Assembly: GCF_001431665.1 (NCBI RefSeq)
Contig: NZ_LLXV01000099.1
Coordinates: 1-64,000 of the forward strand
Direction of reading: 5' to 3'
Source: Stenotrophomonas beteli
GTDB lineage: Bacteria; Pseudomonadota; Gammaproteobacteria; Xanthomonadales; Xanthomonadaceae
Length of the DNA stretch: 64,000 nt
Below the pieces are notes generated by a model. It made no database searches and was not told the origin of the DNA. It worked only from the letters and a program-made list of their open reading frames with translations. Every line of letters begins with the position of its first letter. The stretch's first letter is position 1. Positions 16,463 to 25,800 of the stretch are shown one piece after another. The translations under genes were made by a program, and so were the position numbers.

Positions 16463-18097
16463 TCAGCCCTTGTAGCCGTTGCTGATCGGGTAACGACGCT
16501 CGCGGCCGAATGCCCGGCGCGAGACCTTCGGCCCCGGCGCGGCCTGGTGCCGCTTCCACTCGCTGATGCGCACCAGGCGCAGCACGCGGTCGACCACGGC
16601 CGCGTCGTAGCCGGCGGCCACGATCTCCGTGCGCGACTGCTCCTGGTCGATGTAGCGGTACAGGATGCCGTCCAGCACGTCGTAGGCCGGCAGCGAATCC
16701 TGGTCCAACTGGTTCTCGCGCAGCTCGGCCGACGGCGGGCGGCTGATCACCGCCGGCGGGATCACCGGCGCGCCGCCCACGGTGTTGCGCCACTTGGAAA
16801 GACCGAACACCTCGGTCTTGTACAGGTCCTTCAGCGGCGCGTAGCCACCGCACATGTCGCCGTAGATGGTGGCGTAGCCGACCGCGTACTCGCTCTTGTT
16901 GCCGGTGGTCAGCAGCAGGCCACCGAACTTGTTGGCCAGCGCCATCAGGATCACGCCACGGCTGCGCGACTGCAGGTTCTCTTCGGTCACGTCCGGGGTC
17001 GTGCCTTCGAACATCGGCGCCAGCGATTCCATCAGGCCCTTGAACGCCGGTTCGATCGAGACCGCCTCCAGCTTCACACCCAGCGCCTGGCACTGCTCGG
17101 CGGCCAGGTCGTTGGACAGGCCTGCGGTGTAGCGCGAGGGCAGGCGCACCGCGGTCACGTTCTCAGCGCCCATCGCATCGACGGCCAGGGCCAGCACCAG
17201 CGCCGAATCGATGCCACCGGACAGGCCCAGCCACACCTTCTTGAAGCCGTTCTTGCGGCAGTAGTCCTGGATGCCACGGGTCACCGCGCGCCAGGCCAGC
17301 GCATCCATGCTTTCGTCGCCATCGTCCATCCACACGTGCGGCATGAAGCGGCGGGTTTCGCCGTCATACTCCACTACCAGCCACTGGTCGACGAAGGCGG
17401 CGGCGGCCGGGTGCACCGTACCGTCGCCATCGGCCACCACCGAGGCGCCATCGAACACCAGCGCATCCTGGCCACCCACCACGTTCAGGTAGGCGATCGC
17501 CGCCCCGCTCTCGCGCGTGCGAGCGGCCAGCACCGCATCGCGCTGGGCATGCTTGCCGCGCTCGTACGGCGAAGCATTGGGCACCACCACCAGCTGCGCG
17601 CCGGCGCGCACGGTGTCGGCCAGCGGCTCGGCGAACCACAGGTCCTCGCAGATCAGCAGGCCGACCGGAATGCCGTTGATCTCGAACACGCAGCTGCCGC
17701 CATCCGGATCGACATCGAAGTAGCGACGCTCGTCGAACACCGCGTAGTTGGGCAGCTCGCGCTTGCGGTAGGTCTGCTCGACCAGGCCGTCGCGCAGCAC
17801 GCTGGCAGCGTTGTAGACCACCGCGCCAGCCGCCTGCGGCCAGCCGACCACGGCGGTGATGCCACGGCAGGCAGCAGCGATACGGCCCATCGCCTGCTCG
17901 CATTCGAACAGGAAGCCGGGACGCAGCAGCAGGTCCTCCGGCGGATAACCGCTCACCGCCAGCTCGGGGAACATCACCAGCTCGGCGCCATGCTCGTCGC
18001 GCGCCTGGCCGATCATCTCGATGATGCGCTCGGTGTTGCCGGCAACATCGCCGACCGGGAAGTCGAACTGCGCCATCGCGATGCGGATCGTAGCCAT
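16463..18097 (-). CDS. nadE: Glutamine-dependent NAD+ synthetase
   Basis: 544 residues; makes NAD+ from deamido-NAD+ using ATP and glutamine-derived ammonia. The N-terminal nitrilase-type glutaminase domain (~1-260) carries the Glu-Lys-Cys triad in FPELAVSGYP, YRKRELPNYAVF and GLLICEDLWF. The C-terminal synthetase domain has the PP-loop LGLSGGIDSALVL and the GNKSEYAVGYATIYGD block. The start MATIRIAMAQF is family-like. It lies downstream of sucCD in the same direction, but a terminator and REP repeats separate them. Confidence 0.95.
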   Translation of the reverse strand: MATIRIAMAQFDFPVGDVAGNTERIIEMIGQARDEHGAELVMFPELAVSGYPPEDLLLRPGFLFECEQAMGRIAAACRGITAVVGWPQAAGAVVYNAASVLRDGLVEQTYRKRELPNYAVFDERRYFDVDPDGGSCVFEINGIPVGLLICEDLWFAEPLADTVRAGAQLVVVPNASPYERGKHAQRDAVLAARTRESGAAIAYLNVVGGQDALVFDGASVVADGDGTVHPAAAAFVDQWLVVEYDGETRRFMPHVWMDDGDESMDALAWRAVTRGIQDYCRKNGFKKVWLGLSGGIDSALVLALAVDAMGAENVTAVRLPSRYTAGLSNDLAAEQCQALGVKLEAVSIEPAFKGLMESLAPMFEGTTPDVTEENLQSRSRGVILMALANKFGGLLLTTGNKSEYAVGYATIYGDMCGGYAPLKDLYKTEVFGLSKWRNTVGGAPVIPPAVISRPPSAELRENQLDQDSLPAYDVLDGILYRYIDQEQSRTEIVAAGYDAAVVDRVLRLVRISEWKRHQAAPGPKVSRRAFGRERRYPISNGYKG

Positions 18098-18138
18098 GGG
18101 AATCCAGCCTGTGGTTGCAATGCCGCCATTGTAACGCC

Positions 18139-18178
18139 GGGGTCAGATCCCTTTTGCGCAGCAATAGGGATCTGACTC
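18139..18178. repeat. GGGGTCAGATCCC-type palindrome
   Basis: A dispersed inverted repeat of the second REP family in this window (GGGGTCAGATCCC ... GGGATCTGACTC), in the space upstream of nadE. One end is slightly degenerate. Confidence 0.75.
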
Positions 18179-18190
18179 ACACCAGACGCA

Positions 18191-18216
18191 GAAAGGCCGC
18201 CCGGAGGCGGCCTTTC
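18191..18216 (-). terminator. Terminator downstream of sucD
   Basis: An 11-bp perfect stem (GAAAGGCCGCC / GGCGGCCTTTC) with a 4-base loop between sucD and nadE. On the minus strand it is followed by a short T-containing stretch, so it probably ends the sucCD transcript; its symmetry would allow action in both directions. Confidence 0.7.
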
Positions 18217-18226
18217 TGTTTCACCC

Positions 18227-18250
18227 AAGTCGAGCATGGCTCGACTCTAC
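18227..18250. repeat. SMAG-type palindrome (inverted)
   Basis: AAGTCGAGCATGGCTCGACT then CTAC: the GTAG end faces right. It lies between the sucD stop codon and the sucCD terminator. Confidence 0.8.
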
Positions 18251-18282
18251 AAGAGAGCGCCGGCGGAGGGCCGGCAACACTC

Positions 18283-19158
18283 TTATTTCACCAGCTTGGC
18301 GATGGCAGCGCCCAGGTCGCCCGGCGAGCGGACGGTGACAACACCGGCAGCTTCCATCGCGGCGAACTTGCCTTCAGCAGTGCCCTTGCCGCCCGAGGCG
18401 ATCGCACCGGCGTGGCCCATGCGCTTGCCGGCCGGAGCCGACGCACCGGCGATGAAACCGACAACCGGCTTCTTCACGTGGTTCTTGATGTACTCGGCGC
18501 CGGCTTCCTCGGCGTCGCCGCCGATTTCGCCAACCATGATGATGCCTTCGGTCTGCGGGTCTTCGTTGAACAGCTTCAGGCAGTCGACGAAGTTCAGGCC
18601 GTTGATCGGGTCACCACCGATGCCGATGCAGGTGGACTGGCCCAGGCCGACTTCGGTGGTCTGCTTGACCGCTTCATAGGTCAGGGTGCCCGAACGCGAC
18701 ACGATGCCGATCTTGCCCGGCTGGTGGATGTGGCCCGGCATGATGCCGATCTTGCACTCACCGGGGGTGATGACGCCCGGGCAGTTCGGCCCGATCAGCA
18801 CGGTGTCCGGATGCGAACGGGTCAGCACGTTCTTCACGCGCAGCATGTCCAGCACCGGGATGCCTTCGGTGATGCAGACGATGACCTTGATGCCGGCAGC
18901 AGCGGCTTCCAGGATCGCGTCAGCCGCGTACGGCGGCGGCACGTAGATGACCGAAGCGTTGGCGCCGGTGCTCTGCACGGCGTCGGCCACGGTGTTGAAG
19001 ACCGGCAGGTCGATATGGGTGGTGCCACCCTTGCCCGGGGTCACGCCGCCGACAACCTGGGTGCCGTACTCGATCATCTGAGTGGCGTGGAAGGTGCCCT
19101 GCTGGCCGGTGAAGCCCTGCACGATCACCTTGGTGTTCTTGTTGATCAAAACAGACAT
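18283..19158 (-). CDS. sucD: Succinyl-CoA synthetase alpha subunit
   Basis: 291 residues. The Rossmann CoA-binding domain ([22 protein letters not shown]) is followed by the ligase domain with the phosphorylated histidine in [16 protein letters not shown]. With SucC it performs the substrate-level phosphorylation step of the TCA cycle, succinyl-CoA to succinate. It starts 21 bases after the sucC stop codon, forming a two-gene operon. Length and sequence are typical. Confidence 0.97.
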   Translation of the reverse strand: MSVLINKNTKVIVQGFTGQQGTFHATQMIEYGTQVVGGVTPGKGGTTHIDLPVFNTVADAVQSTGANASVIYVPPPYAADAILEAAAAGIKVIVCITEGIPVLDMLRVKNVLTRSHPDTVLIGPNCPGVITPGECKIGIMPGHIHQPGKIGIVSRSGTLTYEAVKQTTEVGLGQSTCIGIGGDPINGLNFVDCLKLFNEDPQTEGIIMVGEIGGDAEEAGAEYIKNHVKKPVVGFIAGASAPAGKRMGHAGAIASGGKGTAEGKFAAMEAAGVVTVRSPGDLGAAIAKLVK

Positions 19159-19179
19159 TGGAATTCCTTGGTGTCGGTA

Positions 19180-20349
19180 TCAGGCGGCGTTCTTGACAGC
19201 TTCAACGATCTTCTTGGCGCCATCGTTGATGTTGTCAGCCGGGATGATGGCCATGCCGCTGTCACGCAGCAGCTGCTTGCCTTCTTCCACGTTGGTGCCT
19301 TCCAGGCGCACCACCACCGGAACCTTGACGCCCACTTCCTTCACGGCGGCGATGATGCCTTCGGCGATCATGTCGCAGCGGACGATGCCGCCGAAGATGT
19401 TGACGAAGATGCCTTCGACCTTGTCCGAGGACAGGATCAGCTTGAAGGCTTCAATGACGCGCTGCTTGTTGGCACCGCCGCCCACGTCCAGGAAGTTCGC
19501 CGGCTCGCCGCCGTTGAGCTTGATGACGTCCATGGTGGCCATGGCCAGGCCGGCGCCGTTCACCATGCAGCCGATGTTGCCGTCCATGGTGACGTAGTTG
19601 ATGTCCAGTTCCGAAGCGATCACTTCGGTCGGATCTTCCTGGGTCTTGTCGCGCATGGCGACCAGGGCCTTCTGGCGGAATGCGGCGTTGTCGTCGCTGT
19701 CGAACTTGCCGTCCAGCGCGTACAGGTTGCCGTCGTCCAGGATGGCCAGCGGGTTGATTTCAACCAGCGCCAGGTCCTTTTCGTTGAACAGGCGGTACAG
19801 GTTTACCATGATGCTGGCGAACTGGCCGGCCTGCTTGGCGGTCAGGCCCAGCTTGAAGCCGAAATCGCGGCCGTGGTAACCCTGCACGCCTTCGACGAAG
19901 TCGACGTTCAGCGAGTGGATCAGCTCCGGGGTTTCAGCGGCAACCTGCTCGATCTCCACGCCGCCTTCCGAAGAGGCGATGTAGGTGATGGTCTTGGTGC
20001 CACGGTCGACCAGCACCGACAGGTACAGTTCCTTGACGATCTCGCCGGCGGTGGTCACCAGCACCAGGTTGACCGGCAGTTCAACGCCAGCGGTCTGGTA
20101 GGTGGCCATCTTGGTGCCGAGCATCTTGGCCGCAGCGGCCTTCACGTCGTCGGTGGTCTTGCAGAACTTGACGCCGCCAGCCTTGCCGCGGCCGCCAGCG
20201 TGGATCTGCGCCTTGACCATCCAGGGGCCCTGGCCCAGGGAGTTGGCAGCGGCAACCGCTTCGTCCGGGGTCGCAGCGACCTTGCCGGCCGGGACCGGGA
20301 TGCCGTACTCGGCAAGCAGTTGTTTTGACTGGTATTCGTGGAAATTCAT
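19180..20349 (-). CDS. sucC: Succinyl-CoA synthetase beta subunit
   Basis: 389 residues. The N-terminal ATP-grasp domain starts [20 protein letters not shown]; the C-terminal ligase domain contains [20 protein letters not shown], where the alpha-subunit phosphohistidine is received. It is the first gene of sucCD and is transcribed away from pilS. In this lineage sucCD stands apart from the sucAB genes, as in Xanthomonas. A candidate promoter lies about 85 bases upstream. Confidence 0.97.
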   Translation of the reverse strand: MNFHEYQSKQLLAEYGIPVPAGKVAATPDEAVAAANSLGQGPWMVKAQIHAGGRGKAGGVKFCKTTDDVKAAAAKMLGTKMATYQTAGVELPVNLVLVTTAGEIVKELYLSVLVDRGTKTITYIASSEGGVEIEQVAAETPELIHSLNVDFVEGVQGYHGRDFGFKLGLTAKQAGQFASIMVNLYRLFNEKDLALVEINPLAILDDGNLYALDGKFDSDDNAAFRQKALVAMRDKTQEDPTEVIASELDINYVTMDGNIGCMVNGAGLAMATMDVIKLNGGEPANFLDVGGGANKQRVIEAFKLILSSDKVEGIFVNIFGGIVRCDMIAEGIIAAVKEVGVKVPVVVRLEGTNVEEGKQLLRDSGMAIIPADNINDGAKKIVEAVKNAA

Positions 20350-20754
20350 GCGTCACCGTGGGAATAGGAACGACCGCACGCAATTCCTCAGGGCCCCGGC
20401 GGGGCGCCGGCATGGACCGCGGCGGGCCCACTATTGTGGCCGAGCCGGCGCCGGGGCGCAAAGAAGTCCGTACAGAGCGCCAGACCCGGCCAGTTTTCCG
20501 CCATCATTCAGGCAGTTGCGCCAGGGGCGGGGCTGGCCACCGGTATCCACAGCGGGCCAAATGCGCGATCCAGGGCGCCCCGGCGGCACCTGTCCGGGGG
20601 CCCTATACTGGTCAACCGGGGTGTGAAGAGTCGAGGTTGCTCGACAGCTTCCACCGAAGGCCACATCGAAGCGACGAACCGGCCCGGCTTCAGGGGACGC
20701 CAGGCAGGCCCGCCGCAGATTCCAGACCCAGGCAGCCAGAAGGGGAGTTCCGGC
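20350..20754. other. 405-base divergent control region sucC / pilS
   Basis: No gene is seen here. The interval separates the leftward sucCD operon from the rightward pilSR operon and should hold both promoters. The frame upstream of pilS is open, but its codons read like non-coding sequence and a good Shine-Dalgarno supports the later GTG start. Confidence 0.7.
20433..20461 (-). promoter_or_regulatory. Candidate sigma-70 promoter of sucCD
   Basis: On the minus strand, TTGCGC and CACAAT are 17 bases apart (each matching four of six consensus positions), about 85 bases ahead of the sucC ATG. This is a visual match only. Confidence 0.3.
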
Positions 20755-22368
20755 GTGTCACCCAGTGCTTCATTGATCGACCGCATCGAATCGATCCCGC
20801 GGCGTGAGCTGTACTTCTTTGCGCTGTACCGGGTGCTGATCGCCGCGGTCATTGCCGGCCTGCTGTACAGCCCGCTGTCGGCCATGGTCGGCGAAGCCCA
20901 CCACCCGCGCCTGGCCGATACCGTCGCGGTGATCTACCTGCTGCTGTCGCTGCTGGCGCTGGCGATCGGCCGCAATGAACGCTGGCTGCGCCCGATCGTG
21001 GTCAGTGGCGTGCTGGTGGACATCGTCGCCGCCACCCTGCTTTCGCATGCCCTGCCCGGTGCCAGCGCCGGCATCTCGATGTCGCTGCTGTTCAACATCG
21101 CCGCCGCCGCCACCCTGCTGCCGCTCAGCCTGGGCCTGGGCCTGGCGCTGGCCGCCAGCCTGGCCACGGGCGTGGAGTACACCTGGAAACTGCTGGAAGG
21201 CGGTGATCCCACCCGCACGCTGGCCGAACTGGCGATGTTCGCCACCAGCTACCTGGCCTTGGCCTTCATCAGCTACCAGGTCGGCAACCGCGCGCGTCGC
21301 AACCAGCAGCTGGCCAACCAGCGCGGCGACGAAGTGGCCAACCTGTTCCAGATCAATGAACTGATCATCCGCCGCATGCGCACCGGCGTGCTGGTGGTGG
21401 ACGCCGACAACCGCATCACCCTGGCCAACGAAGCGGCCTCGATGCTGCTGGGCGACAACGAGGGCAACGGCGAAAGCGGCCGCTTGGATCTGGCCAGCGC
21501 CGCACCGGAACTGGCCCGCCGCCTGCAGCGCTGGCGCAACGGCTGGGCACAGGAAGAACTGCCGTTGCAGCTCAACCCGGACCAACCCGAAGTGCAGCCG
21601 CGTTTCGCCCGCCTGTTGGCCGGCAGCGATCTGGCGCTGGTGTTCCTGGACGATTCCAGCGTGGTTTCGCGCCGTGCCGAATCGCTCACGCTGTCGGCCA
21701 TGGGGCGCTTCTCGGCCAGCCTGGCCCATGAAATCCGCAATCCGCTGGCGGCCATCAACTACGCCGTACAGCTGCTGGAAGAAGGCACCGGTTTCAACGA
21801 AAGCGACCGTCGCCTGCTGCAGATCATCCGCCAGCAGTGCCAGCGCACCAACGGCATCGTCGAAAGCGTGCTGGGCCTGGCCCGGCGCGAACGCGCCACG
21901 CCGGAGAACGTCGACCTGGCCGCCTTCGTCCGGCGTTTCGTGCTGGAGTACAAGCAAGGCCAGACACTGGAGACGGACAGCATCGAGCCGATCATCAACG
22001 ACACCTCGGTGATGGCCCAGGTCGACAGCAAGCACCTGTACCAGGTGCTGACCGTGCTGGTGCACAACGCGCTGAAGTACGGCCGCATCGGCCAGCAACC
22101 GGCACGCGTGCGCCTGCGCGTGGCCCAGCACGAACGCAGCGCGGTGATCGACGTGATGGACCGTGGCCCCGGTATTCCCGAAAGCGTGGCCGCGCAACTG
22201 TTCCGGCCATTCTTCACCACCTCCGAGCACGGCACCGGCCTGGGGCTGTATATCGCCCGCGAACTGTGCCGTGCCAACCAGGCGCGCCTGGACTACATCC
22301 CGGTGCCTGCCGGTGGTTCCTGCTTCCGCCTGGTGCTGCCCGGTCCGCACACCCTGCTGCCCACCTGA
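20755..22368 (+). CDS. pilS: Type IV pilus sensor histidine kinase PilS
   Basis: 537 residues from a GTG preceded by GGGGAG. About six hydrophobic segments fill residues 20-175, followed by a PAS-like region (VANLFQINELIIRRMRTGVLVVD), the DHp H-box FSASLAHEIRNPLAAINYAVQ and an ATPase domain with VLVHNALKYG and GTGLGLYIARELC. PilS autophosphorylates and passes phosphate to PilR to control pilA. The response-regulator gene follows after 60 bases. An ATG-initiated open frame 107 codons longer exists but is not credible. Confidence 0.93.
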   Translation: MSPSASLIDRIESIPRRELYFFALYRVLIAAVIAGLLYSPLSAMVGEAHHPRLADTVAVIYLLLSLLALAIGRNERWLRPIVVSGVLVDIVAATLLSHALPGASAGISMSLLFNIAAAATLLPLSLGLGLALAASLATGVEYTWKLLEGGDPTRTLAELAMFATSYLALAFISYQVGNRARRNQQLANQRGDEVANLFQINELIIRRMRTGVLVVDADNRITLANEAASMLLGDNEGNGESGRLDLASAAPELARRLQRWRNGWAQEELPLQLNPDQPEVQPRFARLLAGSDLALVFLDDSSVVSRRAESLTLSAMGRFSASLAHEIRNPLAAINYAVQLLEEGTGFNESDRRLLQIIRQQCQRTNGIVESVLGLARRERATPENVDLAAFVRRFVLEYKQGQTLETDSIEPIINDTSVMAQVDSKHLYQVLTVLVHNALKYGRIGQQPARVRLRVAQHERSAVIDVMDRGPGIPESVAAQLFRPFFTTSEHGTGLGLYIARELCRANQARLDYIPVPAGGSCFRLVLPGPHTLLPT

Positions 22369-22428
22369 TTGCAGATCTGTGCGTCAAACATTTGTCGCTT
22401 CCAGCCCCCTCGTTTATCTTCTCCGCCC

Positions 22429-23802
22429 ATGAACGAAACCCGCAGCGCCCTCGTCGTCGACGATGAACGCGACATCCGCGAACTGCTGGTCCTGACGCTT
22501 GGCCGTATGGGGCTGCGCATCAGTACCGCGGCCAACCTTGCCGAAGCGCGCGAGCTGCTGGCCAGCAATCCGTACGACCTGTGCATCACCGACATGCGCT
22601 TGCCCGACGGCAACGGCATCGAGCTGGTGAGTGAGATTGCCCAGCACTACCCGCGCACGCCGGTAGCGATGATCACCGCCTTCGGCAGCATGGACCTGGC
22701 GGTGGAAGCGCTGAAGGCCGGTGCCTTCGACTTCGTGAGCAAGCCGGTGGACATCGCCGTGCTGCGCGGGCTGGTCAAGCACGCGCTGGAACTCAACAAC
22801 GCCGACCGCCCCGCACCCGGCCCCAGCGCCGACCAGGGCGCGCGCCTGCTGGGCGCGTCGCCGGCGATGGACGTGCTGCGCACCACCATCGGCAAGGTCG
22901 CGCGCAGCCAGGCGCCGGTCTACATCCTGGGTGAATCCGGGGTCGGCAAGGAGCTGGTGGCGCGCACCATCCACGCCCAGGGCGCACGCGCGGCCGGCCC
23001 GTTCGTGCCGGTCAACTGCGGCGCCATCCCTGGCGAACTGATGGAAAGCGAGTTCTTCGGCCATCGCAAGGGCAGCTTCAGCGGCGCCCATGCCGACAAG
23101 CCCGGCCTGTTCCAGGCCGCGCATGGCGGCACCCTGTTCCTGGACGAAGTGGCCGAACTGCCACTGCAGATGCAGGTAAAGCTGCTGCGCGCGATCCAGG
23201 AAAAATCAGTGCGTGCGGTCGGCGCCGCCAACGAGGAGCCGGTGGACGTGCGCATCCTCTCGGCCACCCACAAGGATCTGGCCGAGCTGGTCGAGGATGG
23301 CCGCTTCCGCCATGACCTGTATTACCGCATCAACGTGATCGAGCTGAAGGTGCCGCCGCTGCGCGAGCGACGCCAGGATCTGCCGGAACTGGCCGCGGCC
23401 GTGCTGGCGCGCCTGGCCCGCAGCCACGGGCGCGGCACGCCGCTGCTGGCGCCTTCGGCACTGGAGGCGTTGGCCCAGTACAGCTTCCCCGGCAACGTAC
23501 GCGAACTGGAGAACATCCTCGAACGCGCACTGGCGCTGGCCGAAGAAGACTGCATCGGTGCTGATGATCTGCGCCTGCCCCAGCATGCACCGCGCGCACC
23601 GGGCAGCGCCGCGCCGGCTGAGGCCGTGGCCGACCTGCACCCCGGCAGCGCCGCCCTGCCCTCATACATCGAGCAGCTCGAGCGCAGTGCCATCCAGCGC
23701 GCGCTGGAAGAGAACCGCTGGAACAAGACCCGCACCGCCGCACAGCTGGGCATCACCTTCCGTGCGCTGCGCTACAAGCTGAAGAAGCTGGGCATGGAGT
23801 AA
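22429..23802 (+). CDS. pilR: Sigma-54-dependent response regulator PilR
   Basis: 457 residues in three domains: receiver (phospho-acceptor Asp in LCITDMRLPDGNG), AAA+ sigma-54 activator (Walker A GESGVGKE, the sigma-54 contact loop reading GSFSGA, GTLFLDEVAELPLQMQ) and a C-terminal Fis-type helix-turn-helix (KTRTAAQLGITFRALRYKLK). PilR activates the pilA promoter through RpoN. A strong sigma-54 promoter upstream of pilA (27352-27366) fits this. REP elements fill the convergent gap to pilB. Confidence 0.95.
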   Translation: MNETRSALVVDDERDIRELLVLTLGRMGLRISTAANLAEARELLASNPYDLCITDMRLPDGNGIELVSEIAQHYPRTPVAMITAFGSMDLAVEALKAGAFDFVSKPVDIAVLRGLVKHALELNNADRPAPGPSADQGARLLGASPAMDVLRTTIGKVARSQAPVYILGESGVGKELVARTIHAQGARAAGPFVPVNCGAIPGELMESEFFGHRKGSFSGAHADKPGLFQAAHGGTLFLDEVAELPLQMQVKLLRAIQEKSVRAVGAANEEPVDVRILSATHKDLAELVEDGRFRHDLYYRINVIELKVPPLRERRQDLPELAAAVLARLARSHGRGTPLLAPSALEALAQYSFPGNVRELENILERALALAEEDCIGADDLRLPQHAPRAPGSAAPAEAVADLHPGSAALPSYIEQLERSAIQRALEENRWNKTRTAAQLGITFRALRYKLKKLGME

Positions 23803-23807
23803 GCCCC

Positions 23808-23844
23808 GGGTCGGATCCCTTTCCAAAGGAAAGGGCTCTGACCC
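23808..23844. repeat. GGGTCGGATCCC-type palindrome
   Basis: An imperfect inverted repeat (GGGTCGGATCCCTTTCC / GGAAAGGGCTCTGACCC) directly after the pilR stop codon. Same family as the elements at 18139, 51334, 58893, 61406 and 61995. Confidence 0.8.
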
Positions 23845-23859
23845 GACGCGGGCCACCCC

Positions 23860-23946
23860 ATCCACGCATGGCGTGGATCTACTGTAGAGCCGAGCCCACG
23901 CTCGGCTGCTCTTCGGGCCATCAGCCGAGCATAGGCTCGGCTCTAC
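23860..23946. repeat. SMAG pair between pilR and pilB
   Basis: One copy ATCCACGCATGGCGTGGATC then TAC (23860-23883) and, abutting it, a composite hairpin GTAGAGCCGAGCCCACGCTC ... GGCTCGGCTCTAC (23884-23946) of two inverted SMAG units. The composite stem sits exactly between converging genes, as expected for a shared transcript end. Confidence 0.85.
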
Positions 23947-23947
23947 C

Positions 23948-25675
23948 TCAATCCTTGGTAACGCGATTGATCTCGGCCAGGCTGGTGATACCGGCCGCTG
24001 CCTTCTTCAATGCCGACTGGCGCAGATCATTAACCCCGATCTGCTGCGCTGCCTCGGCAATCTGCAGTGCGTTGCCACCAGCCAGCACGATGGTGGCGAT
24101 CTCATCGGTCATCGGCATGACCTGGTAGACGCCGGTACGCCCCTTGTAGCCTTCGGTGCATTCATCGCAGCCCACCGCCTCATACAGCTCGATGCCGGCA
24201 TCCAGCTGCGCCTGGCTGAAGCCCTCGGCCAGCAGCGCATGTTCGGGCAACTGTGCCGGGCGCTTGCAGTTCGGGCACAGGCGGCGCGCCAGGCGCTGGG
24301 CGATCACCAGCGTCACCGAACTGGTGATGTTGTACGGCGCGATACCCATGTTCATCAGTCGCGCGATGGTCTGCGGCGCATCGTTGGTATGCAGCGTGGA
24401 AAGCACCATGTGACCGGTCTGCGCCGCCTTGATGGCAATCTCGGCCGTTTCCAGGTCGCGGATTTCGCCGACCATGATGATGTCCGGATCCTGGCGCAGG
24501 AACGAGCGCAGTGCGGCGGCGAAGGTCATGCCGCGCTTGTTGTTCTGCTGCACCTGGTTGACGCCGGGCAGGCGGATTTCCACCGGGTCTTCGGCGGTGG
24601 AGATGTTGCGGGTCTCGTCGTTGAGGATGCCCAGCGCGGTGTACAGCGACACCGTCTTGCCCGAACCGGTCGGGCCGGTCACCAGCACCATGCCGTAGGG
24701 CTTGTGGATGGCATCCATGAACAGCTTCTGCTGGTCCGGCTCGTAGCCCAGCTTGTCGATGCCCAGCTTGGCCGCGCTGCCATCCAGGATACGCAGCACC
24801 ACCTTCTCACCGAACAGGGTTGGCAGCGTGCTGACGCGGAAGTCGATCTGCTTGGTCTTGGACAGGTTCAGCTTGATGCGCCCGTCCTGCGGCACGCGTT
24901 TTTCGGCGATATCCAGCTGCGCCATCACCTTCAGGCGCGCGGCGATGCGCTGGTTCAGCTTCACCGGTGCACGCGCGACCATCTTCAGCAGGCCGTCGAT
25001 GCGCAGGCGCACGCGATAGTCGTCTTCGTACGGCTCGAAGTGGATATCCGAGGCGCCCTTGCGGATGGCATCGACCAGCACCTTGTTGACGAACTTCACC
25101 ACCGGCGTGTCGTCGCCCTTGGCGTCGATGCCGGAGTCGCCACCGGCATTGTCTTCGTCGCCAAGGCCGACATCGAGGTTGGCCATCCCCTCGTCGTCGC
25201 CGCCGAGCGCATCGCCGATGGTGTCGTGGCTGGCATGCCACTGCTCCAGCGTGCGGCGGATCTGGTCTTCATCGACCAGGATGGTCTCCACCACCAGGTT
25301 GGTGTGGAACTTGATCTCGTCCAGTGCGTGGGTCGGATTGCTGGTGCCCACGAACAGCTTGCCGCCGCGCTTGAACAGCGGCAGCACGTTGTGCTTGCGC
25401 AGCAGCTCCTCGCTGACCAGGCTCATCGCGTTCTGGCTGGCGTCGAAGGTGGACACGTCGAACAGCGGCATGCCGAACTCGACCGCATTGGCCGCCGCCA
25501 GCTGCGAGGCGCTGACGAGCTTGTTCTGCGCAAACCAGGTAGGAAGTGGCTGGCGGGCCGCCGTGGCCTTGGCCATGGCATCGCGTGCAGTGGCCTCGTC
25601 CAGGGCACCGTCCTGGACCAGGCGGCGGGCCAGGCCGGTGATGCCGACCAGATTGGGGGGGGAGGCAGCGTTCAT
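23948..25675 (-). CDS. pilB: Type IV pilus assembly ATPase PilB
   Basis: 575 residues. The N-terminal MshEN/GspE-II domain (residues ~5-150) is followed by a GspE ATPase core with Walker A GPTGSGKT, an Asp box, Walker B MVGEIRDLETAEIA, a His box and the zinc-binding tetracysteine CPNC...CDEC near the C-terminus. It is the hexameric motor in the cytoplasm that powers pilus extension by driving PilC. It is separated from pilA by a foreign-looking hydroxylase gene, an insertion relative to the usual pilB-pilA order of xanthomonads. Confidence 0.96.
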   Translation of the reverse strand: MNAASPPNLVGITGLARRLVQDGALDEATARDAMAKATAARQPLPTWFAQNKLVSASQLAAANAVEFGMPLFDVSTFDASQNAMSLVSEELLRKHNVLPLFKRGGKLFVGTSNPTHALDEIKFHTNLVVETILVDEDQIRRTLEQWHASHDTIGDALGGDDEGMANLDVGLGDEDNAGGDSGIDAKGDDTPVVKFVNKVLVDAIRKGASDIHFEPYEDDYRVRLRIDGLLKMVARAPVKLNQRIAARLKVMAQLDIAEKRVPQDGRIKLNLSKTKQIDFRVSTLPTLFGEKVVLRILDGSAAKLGIDKLGYEPDQQKLFMDAIHKPYGMVLVTGPTGSGKTVSLYTALGILNDETRNISTAEDPVEIRLPGVNQVQQNNKRGMTFAAALRSFLRQDPDIIMVGEIRDLETAEIAIKAAQTGHMVLSTLHTNDAPQTIARLMNMGIAPYNITSSVTLVIAQRLARRLCPNCKRPAQLPEHALLAEGFSQAQLDAGIELYEAVGCDECTEGYKGRTGVYQVMPMTDEIATIVLAGGNALQIAEAAQQIGVNDLRQSALKKAAAGITSLAEINRVTKD

Positions 25676-25800
25676 AATGTTCCTCAGTGAGCTGGCTCGA
25701 TGCGCTGGAATGCCTTCAACAGCTGCGTCAGCGGATGCGTTGCTGACATGATAACTGGCTCGTTTCTCAGACCAAACAACGTCAGTGGCGGGCCATGCGA

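Noticed and set aside
18115-20328. Plus-strand open frame of 737 codons opposite sucD-sucC
   Set aside because: It is the antisense of two unmistakable genes. High GC and biased third positions keep the opposite frame open. The same reasoning removes long frames opposite nadE, poxB, pilB, pilS and the alanine/glycine symporter.
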